Positions 1-10,754 of a stretch of 64,000 nucleotides of DNA are shown here, one piece after another. Where the stretch lies: NCBI RefSeq assembly GCF_905147045.1, contig NC_065895.1, positions 3,353,001-3,417,000 on the forward strand, read 5' to 3'. Both the position numbers and the translations under genes were made by a program. The notes under the pieces were generated by a model that saw only the letters and a list, made by a program, of their open reading frames with translations, had not been told where the DNA came from and did not search any database. Source of the stretch: Nymphalis io. Lineage: Eukaryota; Arthropoda; Insecta; Lepidoptera; Nymphalidae. Each line of letters begins with the position of its first letter. Within the stretch, counting starts at the first letter, position 1.

Positions 1-1242
1 GGCTTTTAAATACTATTAATTGTGTAACAGTGTACATAACTACAGGCACAAGGTGCATAACATCTTAAGTTTCCAAAATTGGTGACGCATTGGCTACTAA
101 AAAATTATATTCGTATCTAAAAATAATAAAATTGAATAAAGTTATAACTAACGTAATGGGCTAATTTTAAAAAATGAAGAGTAGACAGTTATAAACACAT
201 ATATTTTAATTTTGAACCTCACAAAACTCATAATTCTTAAATATAACAAGGCATATAAATATAAATACATATAAAAACGTTTCTATCATTTACCTTATCA
301 CCGTATTACACACAATACGAAACTCAGTTTAGTTTCCTTCAAGGAACCAATCAACCGAGAAATAGGCACTTAAATCATTCTTAATGTATTTATTTGATGT
401 TCATATCGTAGTCCCTGTCCTCATAGGTAAAAGGTCAAAGGTCTTAGCCCAGCAGTGGGATATTTCTAATCTGTTATTATATTTACCCGTACTCTACACG
501 CATACAGTTTAAATTATGTGTCGCTCAGTATAAATTTAATGTAACTATCGCATATTGTCGTACAATATATTTTATTTAATATAATTTTACCCAGCCATAT
601 ACGGTACTCAAGTGAGTTTATGTTTACACACTTATATTTAAAAACAGTACCATATTAAAACTAAAAAAATAAAGTATAAGTTCACAATTAATTGGTTAGA
701 ATTTGCATTAGTAGACGTGTGTCTAATATTATGGAATATTACGGTAAAATAGAATTTAAAACTGAAATGAACATATAAAACTTAAAATATCTGTATTGGA
801 ATATTTTGCTACTGTTTTATGCTACAAAGCAACCTAAATATGCAATTTGAACGTCTAATATAAGACTGTCTCCTTAGAATGTACTTTCAAGATATTTTCG
901 AAGCAGTAAGCGTTAAGGCATCGATACTAAAAGAGTCGTGGAGTCGTAAGTAACACTTTATATTTCTTGTCAACTATTTTATTCCTTCCGAAGATAAAAT
1001 ATTGTCTTATATACTTTGCCCTAGAGTGGATGCTAAGATGAAAACACTTTTCTATATTGGATAATAATACAACATCAGAGCTGATGCTACTAAAATATTA
1101 TAACTAGTAATTGATTTTAGTAACCATCACTGAATGGTTGTTTTTGTTTTATTTTACATATATATTATGTACATCTATAATTTTCTGTTTTTTGTCTTTC
1201 TAGACGCGTCAAGAACCTGAAACAGATATTACATAAGAAAAA
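1..1242. other. intergenic, no gene seen
   Basis: AT-rich sequence with stop codons in all frames. Only repeat scraps are recognisable: a piece of the poly-A SINE (family B) near 40-92 and a piece of the tRNA-headed SINE (family A) near 445-465. Confidence 0.6.
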
Positions 1243-1546
1243 CCTACCCAGACGAGCTTTGTGCAAGCTCGTCTGGGTAGGTACCACCCACTCATCAGAT
1301 ATTCTACCGCAAAACAGCAATACTTGATATTGTTGTGTTCCGGTTTGAAGGGTGAGTGAGCCAGTGTAATTACAGGCACAAGGGACATAAAATCTTAGTT
1401 CCCAAGGTTGGTGGCGCATTGGATATGTAAGCGATGGTTGACATTTCTTACAATGCCAATGTCTAAGAGCGTTGGTGACCACTTACCATCAGGTGGCCCA
1501 TATGCTCGTCCGCCTTCCTATTCTATAAAAAAAAAAAAAAAAAAAA
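1243..1546 (+). repeat. SINE family B copy with poly-A tail
   Basis: About 300 bp shared with copies at 27838, 30380, 30633, 31934 and 60419. It ends in a 20-base A run (1527-1546), so its sense strand is plus. The first 39 bases form a perfect hairpin (1243-1259 against 1265-1281, 5-nt loop), meaning that the SINE head has been inverted and duplicated in this copy. The 105-residue minus-strand reading frame over it is an accident of the repeat; the same peptide reappears at 27900. Confidence 0.85.
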
Positions 1547-2298
1547 CTTGAAACTCAAGTCAGACCACGATTGTGTTAATCCAAACTATCATTTAATACA
1601 TATACAATACTACAACAATGTAGCGGTTAGATTACAATCGTTTTCCTTATAAAAAAGGAGACTAACTTTTATTATGTGAATCCACGGTGAAAACGGAATT
1701 TATTGTAGAAAGTTTTAAATCAGGAGAACCAACCTCCAGGAATTGAGGATATTATTGCCCCTGCCGCGCTCTTTTCTTATATAGCCCATATATCTGTCAT
1801 ATCTCGTTCCGATGTGACTTACGTTACGAGCTTTGGTATTTTATCGAACTTTGCCATTTTAACTTTGTCAATTATTGATATAACTTTGTTTAATTGAAGG
1901 AAAAGCGTAACTACAGAGTTTCTTGACTGTTATTCCCGTAGAATCTATAATCTAAACCGCTGGTAGCTTTACATTTAATATAATCCTTTAAAATGAATTA
2001 ATATTGTAATGATTTTGTTTTGCTTTACGTGATTAAAACTCAAAGGAAGTTAGGCACTTGGGAATTCTTCGACAGATTAATCCCAATGACTTGAACAAAA
2101 TCTAGGATTCAAACTAGTCGACTTTGATGAGTCAAAGACGTCATGACGTCATGCTGGTTAAGACTAAGAACCTAGCTATTAGACCAACGAGGCAAATACA
2201 ATCCATAATATAACACATATATTATACATATGTTGTATTATGTATGCGGTTTATGATTGTTATAAACTGGGATCCACTTCTATGTAATATGTACCGTA

Positions 2299-2395
2299 AC
2301 AGCCTGTGAATGTCCCGCTGCTGGGCTACAGGCCTCCTCTCCTCTTTTTGAAGAGAAGGTTTGGAGCTTGTTCCACCACGCTGCTTCAAACAGTC
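2299..2395 (-). repeat. SINE family A, 3' fragment
   Basis: Matches the tail part of the tRNA-headed SINE seen complete at 29644 and 6295, in minus orientation, and stops after about 95 bp. The tRNA-like head is absent. Confidence 0.7.
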
Positions 2396-3260
2396 AACAA
2401 AGTCTTCATATTTATTATTTTAGTATATACATTAATGTTTAGTAATTAACCTCAAAATTGTAGGTACACTTATTTCGAAGTCTCAAATTTAATAAGTTAT
2501 ATTGAAAAAATGTTACTTAATATTTTTAATGTTCCTTTTTCATAACAACTCAATTATGTCCAAATGTAACGTGCAAAATAAAACAGTAATTCATGAGGAG
2601 AATAGACCGTAAGGAAAACTTTAAAAGTTTCAATTTTCATTCTGTTGGCTTTTAGAAAGTTTTATAAATCTTATTACTTAGCCCGGGTTCATAATCTTTG
2701 TAATTATATTTTATACAGAAATTTTATCTCGTTTTCTCGTGGTGAGATCAAAGACGATGTTTAAAATGCTGTGTTAATAAGGGAAAATTTTGGGAAATAT
2801 GATTTCGACATATTTCTTTATCCTTATATTATATCGAAAGGCAATTAAAATTACGTTTTTATTTACATACATACCTAGTTCCATTAATCTATATCTATAT
2901 AAATATCCAAAGACCAGCACCTTTTGTCTTTTGTGTAGTTTAGATTATATGTGTATGCGTTTGTGTACCTTAGTGTGTATGTGTGTGTGTATTATACTCT
3001 TGCTATAATAATAATGCATTTTGATTATTTTAATTAATTTTATTAAGAAGCGTTAAAATTAAAAACGACCAGACCACATAATTACATCCAGAGCAGAGTA
3101 GTGTAAAAACCTAAAATCTTTTTTTTTTAATTATAAAATATATCGTTCTGTTTTACGTAAATAGGACTAAATATAAAATACAAACTTGTTTATTAAATTA
3201 GGTTACGTACCGCGGTACCGACAATAGAAATTCTTGACGCGGAATTACTAAGCTTATTAT

Positions 3261-3352
3261 TATTACTAAGCTTTCTTTAAATATTTTGAAGAAAGCTTAG
3301 TAATAAATTTATAGCTAACAATTTCTTCAAATTGTTAGCTATAAATTTATTA
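3261..3352. repeat. two overlapping perfect hairpins
   Basis: The first hairpin pairs 3261-3277 with 3289-3305 (17 bp, 11-nt loop). The second pairs 3301-3324 with 3329-3352 (24 bp, 4-nt loop CTTC). They share bases 3301-3305. Both stems are free of mismatches. No coding frame or known repeat explains them. Confidence 0.8.
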
Positions 3353-4081
3353 AGAACCTTAAATAGGTACCCCAACGCCCGAAGTTATTCCCCGTTGTTT
3401 GAAGTTACAACCTATTAAATTATATCGAAAGTCGTAGCTTCCAACATGGAATCATCCACTCCTCAATTATGCGACAAAATAATGCGATGCGTCAATTTTA
3501 GAATTTGAATTCAATCATATCGTTTCATCTAATCCTCGTTGAACCGATTTATAAACTTAATCATTATCTTTCTCTTCTCACGAGTTTCATAACATCAATA
3601 AGTGTATGTAGTATTTTTCTTAAAATTAACTTCTAAATATAATCATATTACAATTTTACTTATTAAAATATTATATTAGTTGGCAAAATTTTTGGTCTGA
3701 AATTATATTTTAGTAATATAATCTTTTGTACTTATTTGAAAATATTCATCATTTTGGAATTGCGTATGAAAATTAATGGACCAACAATAATTAGATATTT
3801 AGGTCAAGAGCGGAATAATTTCGGGTTTCGTAATCTGTATGCAATTGTTTCCCTAATATTACGCATTCAATTACTAGAATAAATATGTAGTTAATTATTT
3901 ATATATTTTTAATATTTAAATTATATTTGTTGTATCAAAAATCGCCAAACATGTATTGCGCAAAACCATTTTCAAATTTCGAATAAGTTATAATTTTTTT
4001 TTAATAAAATCACATAATGGACCACGTATTCGGATGTGTGCATGTATTTATCAAAATATATATTTGTAAGTAGTTGGTACT

Positions 4082-4386
4082 TATCTCACGCGTTCTTACC
4101 ACAGGGCACCGATGATCGTGGGTTCAAACCCGGGCAAGCACCACTGAATTTTCATGTGCTTAATTTGTGATTATAATTCATCTCGTGCTTTACGGTGAAG
4201 GAAAACATCGTGAGGAAACCTGCATGTGTCTAATTTCACTGAAATTCTGCCACATGTGAATTCTACCAACCCGCATTGGAGCAGCGTGGTGGAATAAGCT
4301 CCAAACCTTCTCCTCAAAAAAGAGGAGAGGAGGCCTTTAGCCCAGCAGTGGGACATTCACAGGCTGTTACGGTTACGGTACGGTAC
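4082..4386 (+). repeat. SINE family A copy
   Basis: Near full length. It has a tRNA-like B box (GTGGGTTCAAACCC) close to its left end, then the conserved body, and it ends in GTTACGGTTACGG-type short repeats. The A-box part of the head is scrambled in this copy. Confidence 0.8.
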
Positions 4387-4851
4387 TTATCTACCACTTC
4401 ATTTTGACTTACTACTAATTTTATCTAAATAAATTATTTTCATGAGACACTTATTTTTGTCTCCAGTCTAAGTGCAATGGATAATTAAATAATGTTAAAA
4501 AATCATCCGATACAAAAATTAACCGGGACCTATTTAGGCCCGCCGCCGGTAAGCCTTCAATCCGACCCTGACCTCACTGAACTATGCTTTGAATTGGGTT
4601 GTTTCAGAAGAGAAAACGATCCATAGTTTTTTACAATAGCAATAATAAAGGATCTTTAAATAACAACAATCATTAATCTACCATTATAGAACTCATTAAC
4701 ATTTTGCGATTATAATAGAAGATACAGTATTATTCATAAACTGTTTATTTATAAGCAACATTTTGATTAATAATAAATTACGTTTAACCTACATTAACGA
4801 TGTATAGCAATAAGATATACATAAGGTGATAGTTTTTTCCTCCCAAAATGG

Positions 4852-5048
4852 CGCAGTGGTTAGAATCATAGACCAGCCAACAAAGCACCACTGAATTTTC
4901 AAGTGCTTTATTTGTGTTTATAATTAGATTGTGCTCAGCGATAAAAAAAAAACATGAGAAAACCTACAAAGTCCGATGAAAAATTGCTCTATGTATAGGT
5001 AATTAAGCAGCGTCATGGAATTATCTCCAAACCATCTCCATCAATAAA
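4852..5048 (+). repeat. diverged SINE family A copy
   Basis: It begins with an A-box-like AATGGCGCAGTGGTTAGAA and keeps scattered blocks of the family A body (CACCACTGAATTTTCAAGTG; CTCCAAACCATCTCC). It is much more mutated than the 4082 copy, so it is an older insertion. Confidence 0.6.
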
Positions 5049-5500
5049 ACTAGGTAATAAAAGTTAGATATAGGTCGAATAAAAAAATATATACTTTATG
5101 ATATCTAATTAAGTTGTATAAATAAAATGTAATTATTATATAGTTATTTATTATTATAAAATGTAGGTCACATTTGTTATAACAATGACAAAGTTGAGCA
5201 ATGTACTTGTACGTAATTAACCCCAAGGCGCTGTTCAAGAAGCGGACTGAGAGTCCTGTTTCCGTAACAAACTAATTGAAATTTGGCGAAGAATTCTCCG
5301 TATTCACGAACCCTGCTTTAATTTGTTTGTAAGAAATAATTGCCCTAAGGCAGGGCTTTGTTTTTTTCCATTAAGAACGACATTGTATTATAAAGATTTT
5401 TATAATGAAATAGGAGCATTATAATAAAAAAATAAATTATATTTTTATGTTCAAATGACGTCTAACTTAAAAAAAATACTAAAAAGTAGCTCCTCTATGT

Positions 5501-5997
5501 AGTGGCGTAGCTAGGTGGACAAGGGCCCCGGTGCATAAGGAAAGAGTCGGGCCCTCATCCCCTCATTCCGCGTAGCTTGAACTTATATTGGCCTTCAAAA
5601 TTATAGATAGGAACAACAATAGGAAACAATGAGTTCAACTTATCCCTAGTAGGCTAAATCCATACGTCGTATGAGAGGTAGAATATATATGTGTTTAATA
5701 GAAGAAAATGTGAATAAATAAACAACGACGCACATGACAATACAGAAACGTACGAATACGGAAATAAACGATTTTTAACAGAATTCCCCGTCCAATTCAC
5801 AATCTCTTGCGCGCTTTAATTTTTGCGAATTCGTCTATAATTTCACTCAAATCCAAGCTTGACGCCGCCTTATTTTCTATTGCAATGACGATAAATGACA
5901 TCGCAAATATCATAAATGAGAACTGATGCAAGGCAAGGGCGAATGAAAACTTGACTAAAAAGTTAATGGGTGGAACTGCCGCCATGCTACGCCAGTG
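5501..5997 (-). mobile_element. hAT transposon, internally deleted remnant
   Basis: The two ends look like short hAT-type inverted repeats: AGTGGCGTAGC at 5501 and its imperfect reverse complement (GCTACGCCAGTG) ending at 5997. On the minus strand, 5901-5797 encodes a segment with SFIVIAIENK, LSEIIDEFAK and KARKRL before a stop. This resembles the C-terminal dimerisation end of hAT (ZMYM-like) transposases. The rest of the transposase is missing, so it is a deletion derivative. I could not find a clean 8-bp target duplication, which lowers confidence. Confidence 0.5.
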
Positions 5998-6294
5998 CCT
6001 ATAAAGGCAGAGGCGTAGCATAGCACGGTCGTGAGATTACAAATGCTCGTACCAAAACGTTCTAGTTTCAATATCTGCGGCCGAAGCCGTAATTTCCGAC
6101 TTTTAATTTGCCACTATATTGTTCACCGTTCGATATTTACAAGGTTACCTTGGAAGGGCGGATTGATACACAGTGTTGCTCGATTTGTCTGAGGATGAAA
6201 CCACAATTATTCGGCTAGATAAATGTATAATAAATAAGTTTTAGATATTGAACACATCGAGATGAGATCGCGAAATAGACGTACGTAGAAGCAC

Positions 6295-6580
6295 TAACAG
6301 CCTGTGAAAATCCAACTACTGGACTAAAGCCTCCTGTCCCTTTTTGAGGAGGTTTTGGAGCTTATTCCACTACGCTGCTCCAATGCGAGTTGGTGGAATA
6401 CGCATGTGGCAGAATTTCAGTGAAATTAGACACATGCAGGTTTCCTCACGATGTTTTCCTTCACCGTCAAGCACGGGAAGAATTATAAGCACATGAAAAT
6501 TCAGTGGTGCTTGCCCGGGTTTGAACCCACGATCATCGGTTAAGATACAGGCGCTCTTACCAGTGGGCCATCTCAGCTTT
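6295..6580 (-). repeat. SINE family A, near full length
   Basis: Minus-strand copy. Read on the minus strand it starts with a tRNA-like head (A box GATGGCCCACTGGTAAGA, B box GTGGGTTCAAACCC) and ends with the conserved tail that reads GAGGCTTTAG...CAGGCTGTTA. The head points to pol III promotion and an ancestral tRNA origin. Confidence 0.8.
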
Positions 6581-6975
6581 TTGTAATTGGGTGTGTTTTA
6601 ATAAGGTTAAAACAATATATATGTTTTAGGTATTCTCAGTCGTTAACATAAACTATTGTATAAAAAAAAATCTTCTTGGAACTTAAAATATGAACATATT
6701 TAAAATTCATTATAACGTTGGGACTCGTATACCAAAATGGGCTTTAAAAAGGTAACCTATACCTTAAAAGTGCTTAAACAACAAATCTACAGATCAGTAT
6801 GTTACAGATAACAGTCAACGACCTACAATCCCTTTTAACGTAACAATCGTCTTTTCTCCAAAATTAAATTTACTAACTTTCAATAATAATGTTCCCCAAA
6901 GTAACGCATCCGGTATGTTCATATAAACTATAATCCAACGGTCTCCTACTGCAGTAAAGATAAACAAACTTTATA

Positions 6976-8185
6976 TTAGGTCCTTGTTACATATGAAATT
7001 AGCGTTTTCTCGTACTGACCACTTTGATCTGAAATATCTCCTCTTTGGTTAAGAATTCCAAATGCAAATTTATAAATTCATTTAGCTGGTACATTTGAGT
7101 TTTGAAAACAGTCATTCATTTGTTTTTTCCTCATTATTTTTCTCTTTGGTGTCGCTTATTACCGCACAATGGAAAACATGAAATATCGGTATATTTACGA
7201 GTACGAGTTCTACCGTGGCACCAGTGCTGCAGAAATAGCTAGAAGGACTAATGATGTGTACGGCGCTGGTGTCGCAAAAGAAAGCACGGTACGTTTTTGG
7301 TTTCAACGTTTTCGTTTTGAAAATTTCGACCTTCAGAACCAACCCCGTGGACGGCCGGAAACAAAGTGGAAAATGAAAAATTAAAGGCTATTGTGGAAGC
7401 GGATCCATCACAAAGAACTTCAGAGATAGCTGCAGGCTTCGGGGTAAGTGATAAACCTGTATTAATCCACTTGAAGCAAATCGGAAAAGTAAAAAAACTT
7501 GAACGATGGGTACCTCTTAAATTGAGTGAATCGAACTTGCAAACACGCGTCGACTGCTGTTTTACTTTGCTCAACAGTGGATACTGCACGATATTCGAAA
7601 GCGCTCGTCGCTGCCCAAAACGAAAATTGACTCAGAAAAAGTTACTTGTGAGTGTTTGGTGGACTAGCGCCGCTGTCGTTCACTACAGCTTTCTAAAATC
7701 TGGCCAAACGATTACGGCAGATATCTATTGTCAGCAACTGCAAACCATGAAGAAAGAACTAGCTGCTAAACAACCGAGATTGGTCAATCGCTCTAGGCCA
7801 CTGCTGCTTCACGACAACGCAAGACCACACACTGCACAACAAACAACCACTAAATTAGATGAGCTACAATTGGAATGTCTACGACATCCACCGTACTCCC
7901 CGGACCTTGCTCCAACAGATCACCATTTTTTTCCGGAATTTGGACATCTTCTTACAAGGAAAAAAATTTCAACTCCGATGCGGCAGTCCCAAACCCCTTC
8001 AAAGAGTTTATTGATTCTCGCCCCCATGGTTTTTTTGGTAAAGGGATCAATGAACTTCCTATGAGATCGAAAAAGTGCATAGATAACAACAGTGCATACT
8101 TTTATTAATTAAATATATTTTACAAAAAAAAATTGACTTTATATTCCTCCCGTACAAAACGCCAATTGCATATGTAAGGACCTAA
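6976..8185 (+). mobile_element. mariner (Tc1/mariner) element, inactive
   Basis: 1210 bp. The terminal inverted repeats start TTAGGTCCTT at 6976 and end AAGGACCTAA at 8185, with about 30 nearly matching bases on each side and a TA dinucleotide flanking both ends, the target preference of the superfamily. Between them lies a broken transposase on the plus strand. The ends remain nearly intact, so it could have been mobilised in trans, but it is not autonomous. Confidence 0.9.
7169..8064 (+). pseudogene. mariner transposase pseudogene, frameshifted and deleted
   Basis: The N-terminal part (7169-7384) has the paired-like helix-turn-helix region with STVRFWFQRF. The frame then shifts near 7366-7384 and continues to 8064 with a second HTH-like stretch. 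The catalytic core keeps HDNARPH and YSPDLAPTD, whose two aspartates have 34 residues between them (the mariner DD34D spacing). The block expected between LLNSGYC (about 7570) and CPKRKL (about 7614), which should carry the first catalytic aspartate, is missing. The C-terminus runs out of homology after about 7960. It therefore cannot encode active transposase. Confidence 0.88.
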
Positions 8186-8674
8186 TATTTATTTATTGCA
8201 TGAGATTTACTAAAAGCTTTGCATTATTATGCACTCCAAACAGTTCTTGCTTAATATACATTTATTTCCAATAATATACTTCTCCACTTAACTAATTATA
8301 TTCCTACTTACCTCTTCAAGTAAAAAGAATAATGTAAGGAAATAAAATGTTTAATATATTACCATGTAATGGTAATTCCTTTTTTTTATTTGGTATTGTG
8401 TTCCCAATTGTTAAATTGTAAAAACAAAACTAGTAGTTTTAATTATCATAAGTTACTAAACACACCATACTGTTGAGTGCTGATTTGTAATTAATATTTT
8501 AAATTTACACTAGATATTGGAAATGAATAATTCTTTTTTTTTTAAGAAATTATTAAAAATTAAAAACATATTTTTTATAATCATATAATTCTTCTAGTGA
8601 TTCACTCATGTTACTATTACTATAAACTTTTAACTAAATAGTTAGTTCTCTAAATTGGACAATACAACGGACAG

Positions 8675-9831
8675 TTAAACTAATCCCTCCCGTTTTTTCC
8701 ATTCTTCTTTAAGTTGAGCTTTTTTCTTCTTTTTATAATCTGCTTTCTTATGCTTTTCTTCTTCTAATTTTTTTTTCTGTGCTGCCACACTGTTTTCACC
8801 GTTAATGATCCCATCTAATTTTGCAGTTAACATTTCTCGTGCCATTTTTCTGTTTTCATCTTGGGATCTACTGATATGACATTTTACAGTCAACCCTGGA
8901 ATTATACTAGATCATTATGTTTTACATATAGATAATTATACATTTCTTCATGCAGCATCTATAACCAATAACTATAACTCTTATGCCAAAAGTCAATAGC
9001 TTCGAAGACGCTAAACACTGGAATTGCATGTAAGTGAGCTCAACTGCACAAATATATCAGTCGTGGGGAGGCCTAAGTTATCACACTCCATGAGGAGTAA
9101 TATTAAAATAATATGTAGTGTAAATAAATACTTCTTTGTTAATATACCAAAAAGAAACAGCTAATAATAAGTAAGGATTATTCCTTACATTGCCCACTAT
9201 TTATATTTATTTTATATGCAATTACATTTAATTCATTATTACAATTAATTAGTCATATTATAACAATATTTATTTATATTTGACATTTACCAATTTCAAT
9301 ATTTGTCTTTTAAATAACTCACTCACAGTCACTTGCACTTTCTTTTATACATCAAAGTCAAAGTAAAAAATATTTATTCAATTGTAATTGAAACTAGATT
9401 TTCCATTTGGCAGGTGGGAATAAGATAAGATTTTTAACTTTGACTTTTGACTTTTAAGAGACAATTTTACAAGGCTGACTGTACAATTACATTTCAGTAT
9501 GTCTCTACTGGCTATTCTCCAATCTAATGGAAAATTTTAAAAACTCCTTTATTCATGAAAATAATTCTTATTATCTATGTGGTAAATAACCAAATTCATT
9601 TGTTTTTTAAGCAAAAAAATTACCTGAAGGCACATGTGTTAGAACAACACAGTTAGCATTTTTATTTACAGCAGATCCACCTGGACCACTTCCCCTAACA
9701 AATTGTTCGGACAGGTCAGATTCATTGATTTTTGGAACTTTTGAATAGTCTATAGTATGCTTTGATGCTATAAAAATATTCAATAATGCTCTACTTCTTT
9801 GGATTAACAGGCAAGTTCTTCCACTCTGCAT
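8675..9831 (-). CDS. MTRFR: MTRFR, mitochondrial ribosome-rescue release factor (second cistron)
   Basis: Two exons, 9831-9624 and 8895-8675 (GT/AG, joined inside a glycine codon), giving 142 residues; the human protein (C12orf65) has 166. It starts with an Arg-rich mitochondrial presequence-like N-terminus (MQSGRTCLLIQRSRALLN), followed by the release-factor-type domain FVRGSGPGGSAVNKNANCVVL, then VKCHISRSQDENRKMAREML and a Lys-rich C-terminal tail (about residues 105-135). In the family this protein binds split mitochondrial large subunits still holding peptidyl-tRNA and releases the peptide. The start is fixed because a stop codon lies one base upstream and the next in-frame Met is this one. 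Oddity: the GGQ catalytic motif reads GGS. Clear homologue; activity uncertain. Confidence 0.88.
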
Positions 9832-9835
9832 TTTA
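9829..9835 (-). other. stop-start junction of a two-cistron mRNA
   Basis: On the minus strand the sequence reads TAA-A-ATG: the stop of the LYR microprotein, one nucleotide, then the MTRFR start. This spacing favours translation of the second frame by termination-reinitiation or leaky scanning. The same exon (from the acceptor at 9872-9873) carries both, so splicing cannot separate them unless a downstream promoter is used. Confidence 0.8.
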
Positions 9836-10595
9836 GACAATAGAACCACGTTGGAGTAAGGCTTCTCCTTTCTGAAAAATATAACAATAAGATCTCAAAA
9901 ATTTATTAAAACACTGATTAAACTTTGAAATTGTCTAATTTATTAAGAGAAAACAGCTAACTTAAACAATATAATTAATGAAATATGTTGTTTCCTTCCA
10001 CATGATTATATCAGCTTGTAAAATTTGGATATAACGTTTGTAATGATGCCAATACACACAATAATTATAAATCTTTAAGGCAGCAGTTTCAGGAACTTGT
10101 TACACATTAACAGTAATACTGCTTGCTATGCAAGCAAAGATTTCTATGGCTCATTAATATCATTATTACAATTCAATGTTAAAAAGAACATTTTATCATT
10201 ACAATTATTGTATAAATATCATACAATTTGCAACTGAAAGAGAACAGCATGCCCACAAACCATATGAACTGTGGAACATAACATCAATTTGCTGGATTCA
10301 AAAAAACAGAATGTGTCGCCAATAAGTAAAGTAGCACCAATTGGAGCAGGCCTATGTCCAGCAATGGACTAGAAAAGATTGTTAAATGGATGGATGGATG
10401 TATATAACTAGACAACTGATTACTTAATACCTTAAGCGCGTAATTAATATCCTCAGGTTTACTTAAACTTTTGTTCCGTTTAAATTCACTGGATATCCTT
10501 TTTTTATAGTATTTAACATCCGTAAACCGAAGTGACTTCGAATAAAGCATTAGATTTTTATATAGTTTCAAAATTTCTGCTTTAGATGCCGACAT
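9833..10595 (-). CDS. LYR-motif microprotein (MIEF1 upstream-ORF-like), first cistron
   Basis: Two exons, 10595-10431 (55 codons) and 9871-9833 (12 codons plus TAA), phase 0 at the junction, giving 67 residues. It begins MSASKAEILKLYKNLM; the LYK is a variant of the LYR signature. Then come RFTDVKYYKKRISSEFKRNK, with the conserved Phe, and a Lys-Lys end (ALKKGEALLQRGSIV). Length and layout match the about 70-residue human MIEF1 upstream-ORF protein (L0R8F8), a mitochondrial LYR factor that works with acyl-carrier protein and MALSU1 on the large mitoribosomal subunit. LYRM4-like proteins are the alternative but are longer. Its stop TAA (9833-9835) lies one base before the MTRFR ATG, and exon 2 holds both, so the two frames share an mRNA. 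Confidence 0.78.
9872..10430 (-). other. 559-nt intron in the LYR cistron
   Basis: Donor AAG|GTATTAAG at 10430 and acceptor ATTTTTCAG|A ending at 9872. If retained, translation runs on into a different C-terminus ending near 10284, so the intron matters for the correct microprotein end. Confidence 0.75.
10338..10405 (+). repeat. LINE 3' end with ATGG-repeat tail
   Basis: It contains GCCTATGTCCAGCAATGGAC, which resembles the 3' end of RTE-type LINEs (compare the same phrase in reverse at 55230-55250), followed by GTTAAATGGATGGATGGATG. Severely 5'-truncated and lying in the LYR-microprotein intron. Confidence 0.55.
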
Positions 10596-10754
10596 ATTTT
10601 TATCTCAAACATGAAATGTAAACAATTCACAATTCCCATTAATGTATATTTATTTTAATTAAACATAGGCAAAAACATAACCTCTAAATCAAAGTAGGTA
10701 CAATAATTAGGTACCTAGGTATGTACCTACTTTACTTTTCATCTTTAGCCTTTA

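Noticed and set aside
1165..1482. 105-residue minus-strand reading frame
   Set aside because: Lies wholly in SINE family B; nearly the same peptide appears at 27900-28154 from another copy. Repeat-derived, not a gene.
2790..3008. 72-residue plus-strand frame
   Set aside because: AT-rich chance frame with Tyr/Ile/Leu bias, no domain and no splice partner.
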